Of a DNA stretch of 64,000 nucleotides, positions 25,201-36,900 are shown in pieces. A program made the position numbers and the translations under genes. The DNA lies in NCBI GenBank assembly GCA_050084515.1, contig CM114271.1, forward strand, positions 63,612,001 to 63,676,000, given 5' to 3'. Numbering within the stretch: position 1 is the first letter of the stretch; every line of letters starts with the position of its first letter. This DNA is from Blasia pusilla (taxonomy: Eukaryota > Marchantiophyta > Marchantiopsida > Blasiales). The notes beneath the pieces are model-generated. The model was not told the DNA's origin and did no database searches. It saw nothing but the letters and a program-made list of their open reading frames with translations.

Positions 25201-28200
25201 GCTATTGGTCAGGTATAAGAGAGTGTACTTGAATGAGATGTTCTGTTAACTGCATCTCCTCCCAAACACGGGACTTGATGATCTGCGAGAGGGAAAAAAA
25301 TTTAGGGGTCACAATTTTTTGCCATCAGTTCCTCTTGCTTCTGCCACTCTCTTTGACACCAATTCCTTTGAGCCCTCCATGCTTACCATCCTATTAGCAA
25401 ACTGCACAGAATGATTAGGACCTTGATCTCACTGTAGTTGAATTACAACTGACCACCACTGTAGTTGAAGTACACCATGACCACTGAAGTCAGCTATGCA
25501 ACTTCTTGAAACATGGCAAGCTACTCTAACAGAACTCTTCAAAGAAAGGAATTTTACCGGTATTTGGATAGAAAACCTGAGGGCAAAGCACAAGACTCTT
25601 GTAGTAATGTGAGTGTTCTAGAATACGTTCCAGTTGAATTCAGTCATACCTCCTTCGGTAGCAAATCTGTGAGAGTGGCAACCTTTCCCATGAGATCAAA
25701 CCATCCAGCTCTCGCCCCTTTACTTGAGGAGGTAGATTCTGCCATCTTGGTCACGTCACTTACAATGGTCGACGTCTCCAAAGGCTCCCAGTCAGAGTCA
25801 TCTGTGAACAATTTACAGTCAAAAGCAGGAGCATTGTAGCACTCGTTTGAATGAGATAAAAGCATCCCAGAGTAGAAAGAAGAGGACCCCAGACAGCAAA
25901 TATCTACTTCTTTCAAGCAAAAAGGAAGCCTCACAGCCATTTGACAGCTACAGTAGACAAAAACACTACCACTTAAGTGAATGCACGTGTCAGGGACATA
26001 CCATCATCCATCTCCGAACACATATCATCAGAAGATATTGATTTAATATCGAGAGTATCATCCTCTGTTCCTACTTCCACGATAGAGGAATCTTCAATCA
26101 CACTAGACTGATCTAATGGATCCACCAATGAAGTCTCAAAAGCAGCAAGAAAGTCATCCAAAGAAGATCCTTCATCCTTGTGTGCTACAGCTAGCCTTAG
26201 TGCAGGTGCTAGAAGAAAGACAACACCTGCGAACAAGGGCGGATCTCAAATTAGCCACTCCAAGGTTCACAAAATCACCTCAAGCAAAATTCAAATCTGG
26301 TTCAAATCTAGAGAACATATCTCAACTGTTTGTCTTGGAGTAGAGTCATAATCTACTTGCATGCTTGGAGCCTCGACTAACTCAAAATCAGCTGCACATA
26401 CCACAAAGTGTGAGTAGGTGGAGGGAACGAGATTCGAACTCCTTGACACCAATATCAACATCTTCACCATCTGGAGCTTGCGCATCTTCTTGTTGCTGCT
26501 TCCCAAACTCTATTGAAACAAGGTACCTTGCTCATTTCAATGCACAGAAATTTGAAAGCCTTACTTTACATCCTCCATAGAACATTAGCCATGCATTTTT
26601 CAAATCCCAAAGCTCTAAGAAAAAAAATCTATTACTCATGCAGTTTTCCATCTTTCTAAGCTTGTCATTCCAGCTCCATCATGCAAGAGATGTATACACC
26701 TCCTAGATCAAACTTCAAGCTTATTCACTTGCAGCATAAACCTCACACACTACTTAAATTTATCGAGTTTGCAATAACCCTGCACTTATCTAATTAGGTC
26801 TCAGATTAAAGGCTTCTGTGCGCTGGATCAATTCCCAGAAAATCTTGATCATCAGATGCTTGGCAATAAGATACTTGGCATTAGACTCACCGAACCAAAC
26901 ACGGGGACCAACATTCACATGCATAAAAGTGATGTTAGGTGGGAAGCGCTCTTTATCTGATTCTAATAATCATTTTTTCCAGTTTTTTTATGTGACATCT
27001 TTTTCCATGTCTCTGTTTCTGCCAGGGCCCATGGTTGAGAGGTCATTACAACCACTACCTAATTAGCTCACTCTATTTCTGCCAACAAGTAGATGTTAGC
27101 TAATAAAACTCCCAAACTGCATGAGGCTGAGCAGCATCCATGCCTGTGTCAACAGAGTACATTTGTAACAATATTATCTATATTTGTACACTGTGCCATT
27201 CAAGCACATTCACAAATGTCTACTTCCCATTCTAGTTCAACCAAGTGGTCTTAGTCACGCCTCATGGTCCTTCTTGAGTCACTTGCTGCTCTGGTATGTA
27301 TCTGACTATTCCCTTCTCCCCAAAATGAAAGTTGATCAGACCTACCAAACCTACTGGAGCCCTGATTAGCTCAGAACTAATTGGGTGTTCGGAGATTCGT
27401 ACTCCAATGTGTTGTATGGTTAATCTTTCGGATGAAATCACAAATTGCTTCAACCATCTAAAAGTGAGTAGGCCTTTACTTCTTTCTTTCAATCGACCTA
27501 CTTGATTTTCTCCTTGAAAGAACTGCACAATGTTCTGCTTGAATAGCAATATCCCTAGAATATTGAAAGGTCCACCAGGAACGACAGACAAGAGGAAGAA
27601 AAGGTATGTTTTTTTATAAGGTAAAACAAGAACGCAATAAACGAGTTTGAGATAAATGTAAATCTACCTGAGACCCATTATGAATCTGGGAGTGATGGGG
27701 AAGATTGGTCTCCCAATTTCCATGGGACTTGATCTGCAACAAAGAAAAAATAATCAGCAAAGTATTCTGACAATCTGAGTTCTCTCAAACGCTGAGAAAA
27801 CAGATGTACACCTCTTCTATTTCTACGTTGGTTAAGTGAGAGAATTTGGAAGAGGTGCATTCGATGATGGGATACCCATACTCAAGAATCAATAACAAGA
27901 CAGTACCTAAATGAAGAAGCCAAAGCAGCTAAAGCGTTTGTTGAGACCATCTGTTCCAAGCGAAGACACAATCCAAAGATTAGTTACGGGACAAGAGAGT
28001 TGAGTGAGTTCTAAGACTCAGGTTTGGGAGTTGCCTGAATGTAGTGAGAATCTAGTGTCTCGTGGACCATCTCTGGCCGAGAGGAAATGATAAGAGTTGG
28101 AGCTCATAAATCCCTCATGACTCAGCAGATCTAACCTGCCGACAAAGTACATCTTTTTTGAACTATGGTAACTGTTTCCTCTTGGGAATAAAATTTTCCG

Positions 28201-28594
28201 TGCACTTGCCGTGGATTCTTCAAGGCATTGTGGCCGACAGGAGCCGCAACACACTAAGCATTTGGAGCTCGGAAAGAACACCAAAATTTATTCCTTACAC
28301 GCATTGAGGACCTTGAACCCATCAGCAGCAAATCTGCAATATTGAATTACTAACCGGAAAGTCGTAGCAGAGACTGGTGTAGGCCTGGGAGGCCAAAGAA
28401 TGCTCATGGTCAGGGTTGGCTTCGTTGATCCGTTGACCAGCTGCTGCTTCCGCTTCATTTAGAGCTGTCACAAGAAGCGCTATCATCTCTGCTCTATCAT
28501 CCCCATGCTGCTCGGGAGGATCGGGAACTCTGTCCAAGTTGGGAGGTGGCTCTGACAGTAGATATGGAGGAGACGGGGCGCAGAAAGGAGGCAT
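22283..28594 (-). CDS. Unrecognised multi-exon gene for a helix-rich (HEAT/ARM-like?) protein, possibly damaged
   Basis: Exons supported by frame and splice sites (minus strand): 28594-28355, 27950-27907, 27733-27668, 26226-26002, 25801-25650, 24884-about 24677, 24571-24232, 23972-23878, 23657-23565, 23446-22964 and 22723-22283. The first exon encodes MPPFCAPSPPYLLSEPPP and a predicted helix (MIALLVTALNEAEAAAGQR). Exons 4-5 encode an acidic stretch ending MDDDDSDWEPLE. The rest is leucine-rich and helical, for example ITLVVTALLNLVETPNEV and LFVERSWTRAHAIVWPLLF, ending in a charged tail of 146 residues. Phases agree from 26,226 onward except at about 24,763, where one base seems to be gained or lost. 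Between 27,668 and 26,226 the phases do not match, so at least one exon is missing from my model, or two genes are present. I do not recognise the family. The helical repeats and acidic WD-like motif loosely recall large HEAT-repeat trafficking proteins, but that is not an assignment. Confidence 0.55.
26400..26515 (-). repeat. tRNA-derived SINE-like sequence in an intron
   Basis: On the minus strand a box A-like AAGCTCCAGATGG is followed about 25 bases later by a box B-like GAGTTCGAATC. This is the arrangement of an internal RNA polymerase III promoter. The arms do not fold into a full tRNA. The element lies upstream of the exon at 26,226-26,002 in the presumed intron. Confidence 0.4.
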
Positions 28595-30139
28595 ATTACA
28601 GAACAGTAATGGAGAAGCTAAAATTTCCTGATCTTCCCGCACCGATCACAAAAGATCTGTACTAACTTCCGCGCGGGACGTAATTTGCCACCCGAAAAGT
28701 CATACGAATCTGAGAGTGCCCTTCGCTTTCCCGTTCTCGAACCTGAATGCCATCTCACCGTTCCCTCTCCACTCAAAAAGGGGCCGAAACTGTTTCAATT
28801 CAGCGGCCAAAACGATCCTAAAAATGTCGCTATATCTGCCCTACGAACCTTCTATGAATCTCCTTCGCCAATGCTCCTCATCACGGATAGAATCCAAAGT
28901 CTCTGGAAACGGACAAGATGAGAAAGGGAAAGCCTGCATAAAAGATGCAGAGATGTTCAACAATCACACAGATCGCCAAGTAATTCTCCCTCAGAGACAG
29001 AAGATTTAGCAAAAATGACTGTTACCACCAGCACGCGAGAAGCGCAGCAAGATAGAAATCTCTTGCTGTTTCCCATCTCATCTTCTCTTCTCTTGGACGT
29101 CAAGACGCAGAGCCTGGATACTCAACAAGCTGAACACATACCTCAAAGCTAAACGATGTCGGAGACAGCAAAATTTGAACAAACGAACGTGCGCGAAAGC
29201 ATACACGGCAGATTGAAATCTCCTGTGTCTGTCTAATCATCAAATCTCCCGGAGGAATACGCTCTCTAGTCGGAGCCAAGATCGGCGGTGGAGAACAGGA
29301 AGCGCATTTGTTTCGCGTGTTGTGAGGAAAGTGGAACAGCACTCTGAACTGCAGAGGGACGGGTCGCAAGAGGCGAGGGTGCTCAACTGCGCTGACGGCC
29401 ACTATCGACGGCCTTCGGTCGCCGTTATGAATTCAACCTTTGTGTGAGGGAAAGTCTTCAAGGACGTCTTTCTGCAGTCGCGAAAGTCTAATTTGCAACG
29501 GCGACTGCTTGTCAAGATTTTGATGGTATAGAATCACGGGCTCTTATGGTATGGTCTTCACCCCCGTGTCTATCCCGTCTACGCAGTCAGGTCAACCAAC
29601 CATGGTAAAGTTAACGGTTGCCACTATGAAGAACTCCACACAACACAAGTCCACGCGAGTGAAAGATTTATCGGGTCCTGCCACATGTCAACGTCTCAAA
29701 AAACCTCTAACCCCATTCAGTAGATTCTAAGGTTCAACATATGTCACCTAAAACAATTTCTTTTTTCAGTTTTAATTACATGTTTTTTCAAAAGAAAAAT
29801 GCATTATTTTCAAAATAAAGTCTTATCAAACAAGCTAAAAATGACTGTGATTTTCAAGTATTGAGTTGTAGTTTCATTTTCCTTGAAACTTTGTAGAATG
29901 AAGTAATGTACACCACAATGAATCATTCTACCAAGATTCAAGTGGAAAGTATATGTTGGTTTGAAAGAAAAATCTCTATCTCCTTTTTCATAAGAAGGCT
30001 TTCCTACTTTAACCTTTGGGTTGTAGATCCATTTTCCTCTTTAAGAAGGGAATATTTACCACAATGAAATATTGTACCATATTTTAACTCAAAAGCCTAT
30101 ATTTGGTTTAAATAAAAATGTTCCAACTCTTATTTCATA
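28595..30139. other. Upstream region of the multi-exon gene, then intergenic DNA
   Basis: The first ~850 bases are GC-balanced and probably hold the promoter and 5' UTR of the minus-strand gene. From about 29,430 the sequence becomes AT-rich with no supported gene. Confidence 0.4.
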
Positions 30140-30330
30140 ATCTGTACTATTATTGGAGAGTGCCTTCTTGATTCACAAACACCTCTCTATTTTACTCGAG
30201 GCAACTAGGTAATGAGCAAATGTTTCACGTGTTAAGGGAAGAAGAAAAAAATTGAATGTGTGCGGAGCATCACTATGTCTTATCCCTCTCCATTACTATC
30301 CCGTCTCAATCCATATATAGCCTTGAGTGA
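30140..30330 (+). mobile_element. Helitron-family 3' segment without terminus
   Basis: Contains GGAGAGTGCCTTCTTGATT and GCAAATGTTTCACGTGTTA, matching the subterminal parts of the segments at 15,510 and 2,395. No CTAG end with hairpin follows, so the terminus has been lost or has diverged. Confidence 0.5.
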
Positions 30331-30405
30331 ACCCTCTTGTTTTCCCATCCCTATGGCTCCGTGCTTACGTTGATGCATGCTACCCACGTCCAACGGCTGC
30401 ATCCA

Positions 30406-30714
30406 TATGGAAAATTGCTAAAGAAGCATAGCTGGTGGGAAACGACTCTCACACTCACACACCACCATGGAGAACGAAATTTGCAACGAGAGAATGAGTG
30501 GAGGTTGGTCCCCTTCTCAATTATATAGAGCATGTACAAGCAACCCTTACCCGAACCTTAATCATAGTCTCGAGTTAGACTAACTTTGATTAACTAACCC
30601 TAGTTAAGATAATCACGCTTAACTGACTAACCAAGATTAAGCTTCCTTACTTTGTCTGAGTACCAAATGCAGCAGTTCAAGTGTCTCATAAGCTTGACTG
30701 TAACTCAATCTTCA
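30406..30714 (-). repeat. Isolated copia-type LTR (309 bp)
   Basis: Homologous over its full length to the LTR at 57,660-57,970. On the minus strand it begins TGAAGATTGAGTTACA and ends TTTTCCATA, so the terminal CA has mutated. No internal copia sequence adjoins it and the flanking 5-mers do not match, so it is an old solo LTR or a fragment. Confidence 0.75.
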
Positions 30715-33030
30715 ATAATCCATACCTGCCCACACTTATCCAACTCTATCCAACTTCCTCATGGGCGCGACCTCTACTCACCTTCATACCTCCCTCTCTT
30801 CCTCCTTACCACCTTGTTAATCACCTACTCCTAAGAATACAACTACTCTATTTTTTCATCTCACACACTCTGTCCTACATCGCTGCATCTACGTCCTCTT
30901 GGAGTCTTAATGGCTTCCTTCCATGTTTTTGCTATCTTTTTCCCTCTGTCGATGATTTGATAGATCCGTTAACTCTCGATTGCATCACTCCAACTATGCG
31001 CGTGTCCTTCTCTAATTAACTCTATGTGAGGCTATCTCCATTTATATTCTAGTTCTACTATCTTAAAGTACCCTATGCACCTAGCCGCATATTTTGACTT
31101 CTTCCTTCCCCCTTACCTAACCATTTTGACCAGCTCCAACCTCCATTTACGCATTTAACTCCTACCAAGCCCCTCTTGTCCGTTAGTGGAGTTCTCTTTT
31201 TTAATTACCAGCCATAATCCTATTGGCTACTCTTGGTATCTATCTCCATCAACTTCCATGCACCTGCCTAGCTCTACCTACTTTCCAATAGTGCCTATAA
31301 CCGTGTGCACCCACTCAGCACTCATCCCTATGTGCACCGATAGACTCCGCACACTTTCGTAAGCCTCCGAAAATGATGAATAATTTATTGTCTTCAAGAA
31401 ATAGGAGTTTTGATAGAAAAATGAAGTCATCTCATAAAAAACAAAAAAATTGAGACTGTAGTTTGAAGAAAGTAAGATCAAGTTAAGCATGTCTAAGAAA
31501 CCAAGGTAAGTGTTATTGCCTATGTATGTTGATTGAATCCTAGCACTATTCCATGGGTGATTGATTTCTATTTTTTTGGGCACTTATGTGAAGTGGTAGG
31601 ATGGGTGAACTCATCACACTTTTTGCTAAACTAGGGGTGGTCTTTCAAGAAAGAAAACTTATAACTACTTTCTTATTTCTTATTTGGCATCTTAACTAAA
31701 CTTAGTCTAACAAATACATTGGAGTAACAATCCTTTATTTTTTGTTTCTTTTGTAGTTTTGAATGGGAGATCATGTCCTACTCAATAAGCCAAAGTAGAG
31801 TAGGACACTCCTTGGATCAAGAACTATATTAAGCTTTGGAGGGAAATAAAGTTTCATGGAATCCATATTCCTCTAGGCATGGTATGAGTGAAGTATCAAA
31901 TCCTAAACAACACTTGTGGAGGCCCGATCTGCAAGATAATCCTACAAATTTTATTTTTGGTGATGCACTTGGATCTATTATTCTCTACCTAGAGTTGCAT
32001 ATGTAGAAGGAGACCCAATAGCTTATCTTTTTGCATAACTTTGAAACTTCATAACAATTGAATGAAGTTTCAAATTTATCATCATTATATTACTCAAAAA
32101 GTTATATCATACTCACTAATGTAGCTCATATGCTTACTGCCAATGACTCCTGTTGCTATCCCTAATGAATCACTCATTCAACTACTAAAAATAACCACCA
32201 ATTATAATTATGAGATTGTAGTAGTCATTATCCACAACATCAAGTTATTCATAATGAGTAACATTATTATTCTCGGATAGAACTTAAAGTCATGACTTGG
32301 TATCATGACTCATTGAGTCGTATATTTTCCATACTATTAGGTATTACTTCTCCACATATGTTATATCATTTGATATATTCCACTTTTTGACACATATCAA
32401 ATACTTATTGTGAAATCGCTACACTAGTAGTATGCGATCACATAACGTAAGACTGGATGAGTTATTAGCCTAGCCATGTGTCCACAATTATGACTAAACC
32501 ATTATTTTTGGTTTTTTGTCCACATGATTTATTCACCTCATCTATCAAGGAGTCCAAGTCACATGATGATGTGTTATTTCTTTCACATTGTCTTAGTGGC
32601 ATGGCAGTCATGCCAAAGGACCCCTTTCTTGAGTCATTTAGAAATTCGAATGTAAATGAACATGCTAGTTGAGCTAGTCATAACTAGTTTATGATTTGGC
32701 TTTAGTGTCTACATGAGTTGGTAGTCGTAGCTACTCATGGAATGTAATATATGACTCAATTAAGTAATATATCCCTATCATAAAAAAAAAGGTTTTCTTC
32801 TCATGTAAAACTTTACATGTCGGCTAACTAAGATTTCATATAAACCTTTTTAGGAAAAATAAGGTAAACATTTTTCTTCTGTACCCAACATAGGATTTTG
32901 AGTTGAAACTTTGTACAATGCTCTATTAGTGTGGTGATTTATCCCTTCCTTCAAAGTTTCAAGGGAGAAAAAGCTACAATGTAAATCCCAAAATCACAAG
33001 TTTATTTTGAGCCTCACATATAAGACTTTA
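30715..33030. other. AT-rich intergenic DNA
   Basis: No supported gene, RNA or clear transposon end. Short open frames lack domains. Confidence 0.45.
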
Positions 33031-33097
33031 CTAGTAAGGTGCCTGTACAATGCATAAGAAATAAATAAGTGTTTGAAGAGCTTTTGCTAGTGTATAG
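33031..33097 (-). mobile_element. Helitron 3' terminus (minus strand) abutting gypsy RT
   Basis: Read on the minus strand the sequence ends GGCACCTTACTAG (last base 33,031) followed by TA, and 33,067-33,097 matches 2544-2574 with one mismatch. It joins the gypsy RT fragment directly on its right. Confidence 0.55.
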
Positions 33098-33560
33098 CCC
33101 ATGAGGGGACTAATTGGGAGTAGGCATAGCATGGCGATCGGCCTTCGTATGCCAATTGATAGGACAATAATCCCCACACATCCGCCTATCGGTCCACTGG
33201 CCATGCATGTCATTCTTCGCCGACATACCTGTGGCAGATGCATACTCTCCAAGAAATCTCTCCACTAGTCCAGCGTGAGCCAAGTCTTGACTCCTACCTG
33301 GATCCTCCACCATACCCAAGTCGGGCATACTATATGAAAAATAATCCATGAATCTATCAAAGAACTACAACACTCGTCTATCTTTCACTCTTGTCAACCT
33401 AGGACCAATCATCGGCTCCCAAGTCTCTCTCGTGATCTCTGGAAAAGAGGAAAGTGGGGGTTTCTAACTAGCAACCTCTGGATCAGCAACATGCGCTTTC
33501 AATTCAGACACCAACTCTCTAGGCACTCTACTATGTGTTGCATCAGCGAAATGAACTCGC
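33098..33560 (-). pseudogene. Gypsy reverse transcriptase, N-terminal part
   Basis: The frame includes LVERFLGEYASATGMSAKND, then QWTDRRMCGDYCPINWHTKAD and RHAMPTP. This matches the fingers region of Ty3/gypsy RTs (DYRxxNxxTxxDxYxMP). It then ends at once in a stop inside the Helitron-derived sequence. Stops also occur upstream, near 33,467 and 33,367. The catalytic YxDD motif is absent because the copy is truncated before it. The same region in copy 2 is interrupted by the solo LTR. Confidence 0.8.
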
Positions 33561-34100
33561 ATCTCTCTGTGCTCTCATGACATGGAATACCCATAAATTT
33601 TCAATTTTCATGATCTACACATTTTTGTAGTAAAAACGGAGGATAGATGTCTTCATGATTGAAGGGTGAAGACTCTTTGAAGTAAAGTTTGTACATACAA
33701 GGCTTTCTTCGATATTATTTTTGGTGTAGTGAAAGAATGAAGAATATGGGAATGGATCATGAAGATCCTAGGATAAGGCAGAGAGGTGGAACATCAAGGA
33801 CTTACCTTGGAAGAGAGAGAAATTAGCTAACAAAGTTAGAAGACCAAGAGCGAAGCTTGGAAAAAACAACAAAGCATGAGTAAAGAACGTGTTAATGAAG
33901 TACATTGTTCTTCAACAAAGCTGGAAGACAAAGACCAAAGTACTTTGTTCTTTAACGAAGCATCAAGATGAAACAATATGACATATCCCATGAAGTCCAT
34001 GGATGCCTCTCAAACACCATCGCGCCCCCAGCCAGTGTCTCACTTATCCCGGTAGACATTGTATTGCAAAGTGGACGTAATGTTATACACGCCTCTTGCA
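33561..34100. other. Probable insertion between MTase and RT of gypsy copy 1
   Basis: This stretch is absent from the corresponding place in copy 2. It contains a degenerate repeat around CAAAGC and AAGTAC/TGTTCTT (33,860-33,970). The origin is not recognised. Confidence 0.4.
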
Positions 34101-34110
34101 TCCGTCTCTG

Positions 34111-35071
34111 CTAAGCCAAACCAAGACTAAACACACAAGTAAGACAGTTCTGGTCCATAGCCTGACCCAATACGTGTTTGTGGGATGCCTCTGCTATCAT
34201 AGGCACCACCGTCGTACCTATAGGGAACCCCATAGCTCGCTTTTGCTCGTCAACGTTGGGCTCCACCAGTGAGCCTTCTTGCTCATCCCATATCATATCT
34301 GGTCCTCCATGACAAAAAGCATGAGATGACGGAAAACTCACCAACGCAGGCAATGCTACTCTCAGTTGGCCCACCCGATTGGCTACTGCCAATAGTGGTA
34401 CATCATCACGAGTAACAACCTGAGATCGCCGCCCTGGATCCAAGATTGCATCCACTGTAAGTAGTGATGGTCTCTGGACTCCATCATAAGCCCGCCTCAA
34501 TAACTCGGATGGTAAAAGGCAGCACAATCGTGGGCAGTGTGCACGTGATCCAACACTTGCCGCATCCAACACCACCGCCGGTCCTATCGACGATCGTACT
34601 TGATGTACATTCGCCATCACTCGGGCTCGAGTGTCACCTAACAATGGGATGTTCTCCAAAATGTAGATTGGAGAATATTATTGGGTAGTGTGCAAGTGTT
34701 GAAGAACTTGCAACATCTCCCAAAATATGGCCAACCTCGGGTCTTGCAAACCAAGTCCCTCACCCGCCAAAAGAATGATCCCGACATGGCCACCCTGCCA
34801 CCACCAAGTGTATTGGACCAACCCTATCTAGATCTGGCGCCCCCAACAACGGAATATTGGCCGGCAATACATGCTGATATCCCCTGAGTGCAAACATTGG
34901 CAATAACTGAGGATACTGCTGGACTAGTCTTGACACATGATGCAATTAGACTCTACGTGCACTCTCATCCCTCTGAACAAACAAACACTGATCTACTCGT
35001 ACTCTAGCCTGCAATACTGCAGCAAAATTTGTACTAATCCCTCCAAAGAGATCTAATATACGTATACCCAC
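34111..35071 (-). pseudogene. C5 cytosine DNA methyltransferase domain in a gypsy element
   Basis: The hallmark motifs of C5-MTases appear in order on the minus strand. Motif I is GIRILDLFGGIS at about 35,068-35,033 (AdoMet binding). Motif IV is LVVAGWPC with the catalytic Pro-Cys; the Cys codon is at 34,786-34,784. Motif VI is ILENIPLLGD at about 34,665. A motif VIII-like GSRAHCPRL lies near 34,545. Motif IX-like EPNVDEQKRAMGFP and motif X-like HVLGQAMD lie at about 34,260-34,160. The layout recalls Dnmt3/DRM-type enzymes rather than Met1 or CMT, with no visible extra reader domain. The domain continues the same frame as the upstream protease. It is broken by in-frame stops (after RRV, after SFGG and in the segment before motif VI) and a one-base frameshift between motifs IV and VI. 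Enzymes of this family add methyl groups to cytosine C5; here one would act on element or host DNA. The identification is strong; function in this copy is excluded. Confidence 0.88.
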
Positions 35072-35185
35072 CTCGAGATATTACCATACAATCAGTGTGG
35101 TGTCCAAGGGTATCAACGTCTCTACTCCAAGAGCATGTGATAACTCTGTCCCGTCTTGCTCTAAAGCATACGCTCGGTTCCATGC

Positions 35186-36445
35186 CTACCTCACTAGCTT
35201 GTCGGCTCTCCTCAGAAAATTGATTTTTATCCCCGGCAAAGCTAAAGAAGTGTTGCCAACAAATGTAGCCACGTTCGTCATCGCATTCCACTCCTCAGGA
35301 CTATCCTCTAAAAGAATATCCTCTACATTGGCATTCCCCTCCAGTAAATCTCTAGGACAACATAATGTGCAATAATAAGCAGCAACTACTGTGGTTGACC
35401 CTCGGAGTGAACCATCAATTCTCCCTTCATACTGCACGGGTACTTGACTGGCTCGTCCCTCACCTGACTGCCAACCTGGTTGATAGGAGGATGTCTCCTC
35501 CTAGAAGTCAAGTGTGAACCTTAGAGGATACAATACCGTAGCCCCTACCAAAACATCACAAGACTCGGCCGGTGTCACAACTGCTCGCCTCTGCACCATT
35601 GCACTATCCATAGGATGATTGGGCCAAATCCTCACTGCAATCTCATCGCGAGTCATGAATTGTGTCGAGGATATGCCTCCCAATGGAGTCTGAATCTTGA
35701 ATGGACATGGAGTGATATCACACTTCCCCAATCCCATCACTACACATGCCCCCTTCCCCAACATAAGGGGTTGTGCTCCTGAATCAAGTAGCACTCTCTG
35801 CGGTCGATACACGAATCCGGGCGGACCAACCAATTGGAAAACTCCATCTTGGTTTTCCAAGACACGAACTCTTGGTGAGACAATTGCATGCTCTATCGTA
35901 GGTCTAGCTGGCAACTCCGCCACTCTAGCCGCTGATGTATGCCAACTCTGTGTGGTCCTCGTCCCAAGCACATGCTCCAAGGGTATATCTGCCACATCTC
36001 TTGTGCGAGTCTCAACACTAGAAGAACCAAACTCATCGCTCTCATAGAGTGTTGCCACCAACCGAAAAACATCATCTGGTCGACCTCCACATGTCAATAG
36101 ATCTCTGGCCATAAATAGTGGGACGCTACACAAAGTCGTCACCGTTTCTCGTAATGTGCCAGTGTTAGGCCGTGTCGAATACTGCATAGACCTGATAGAC
36201 GTACTTGCCTCACCCGCTCCTCTCACTACATTGGCCTCTGGGACAAGATCACTCCTCAAAGGTAGTCTAGGGACCATCGATGGAGTCCTCAGAGGCAAAA
36301 CGCGTCCAACAAGAATACCCGAGCCCTGTTGCCCAACGTTTGACTGAACTGGTTGTGGTCTTGGCTCCCAGTATCCTCCCATAGCCCTCCGTCCCATGAA
36401 TCTATCTCGAATAGGACGCTGTGGCAAAGATGGAGACACCATCAC
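35186..36445 (-). pseudogene. Gypsy gag-protease region and protease-MTase linker
   Basis: The frame is open from 36,445 to a single stop at 35,501 and then continues in frame to 35,186. The retropepsin active site is VLLDSGAQPLML (Asp-Ser-Gly-Ala), followed by a second hydrophobic block CDVLVGATVLYPL near the end. The N-terminal ~120 residues are basic and Pro/Gln-rich, as expected between gag and protease. The segment after the stop (DILLEDSPEEW, then NFLRRADKLVR) has no known domain and leads in the same frame into the methyltransferase, with stops at the joins. This implies that protease and MTase were once translated as one polyprotein. Confidence 0.8.
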
Positions 36446-36451
36446 TCATGT

Positions 36452-36900
36452 CGTCTCCTTTAAAGATGATACGCCCTCCAGATGTTGAAAAAGTCCCTTC
36501 AATGCCATAAAGGGGTTGAATCTCTACTGGTTTTGCATCCTCCGTGCATCACACCAACTATCAAAGTCCTCTATAAAATCATCCAACTCGATGGTTCTCA
36601 CCATGCCTTGGAACCATCGAGCCCCCTCGTGGACCCATAGGTATCGCGATCATCAATGTCCCACAATAACGGTGTGGCGACACCTCGACACTCCCTAGCC
36701 TCTCAGGTAACTCAAAATCTGTTGACATCAGCTCATGAGTAACTTGAACGGGCACCTGAGGTGGTTCCTCGCGTGGGAACCCTCGATACCTAGCCCCACT
36801 CTGTGTAAATCCTTCGCCACTTCTACCACTACCGGGTTCCCCAATACCCCGTGGGTGCGTGCTGGTGAAATTTGCAAACTAATATGATTCATTATTGAGC
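36452..36900 (-). pseudogene. Gypsy gag remnant
   Basis: On the minus strand the frame reads ARWFQGMVRTIELDDF, then WCDARRMQNQ and FNPFMALKGLFQHLEG. This resembles the capsid region of plant gypsy gag proteins. Stops interrupt it, and the part upstream of about 36,700 is too decayed to follow. Confidence 0.5.

Noticed and set aside
26400-26515. Complete tRNA gene
   Set aside because: Box A- and box B-like motifs exist, but the stems do not pair into a cloverleaf and the spacing is short; kept only as SINE-like.
22283-28594. Assignment to SWEETIE/HEATR5
   Set aside because: The acidic motif and helical character are suggestive, but the sections I can read do not match what I know of that protein.
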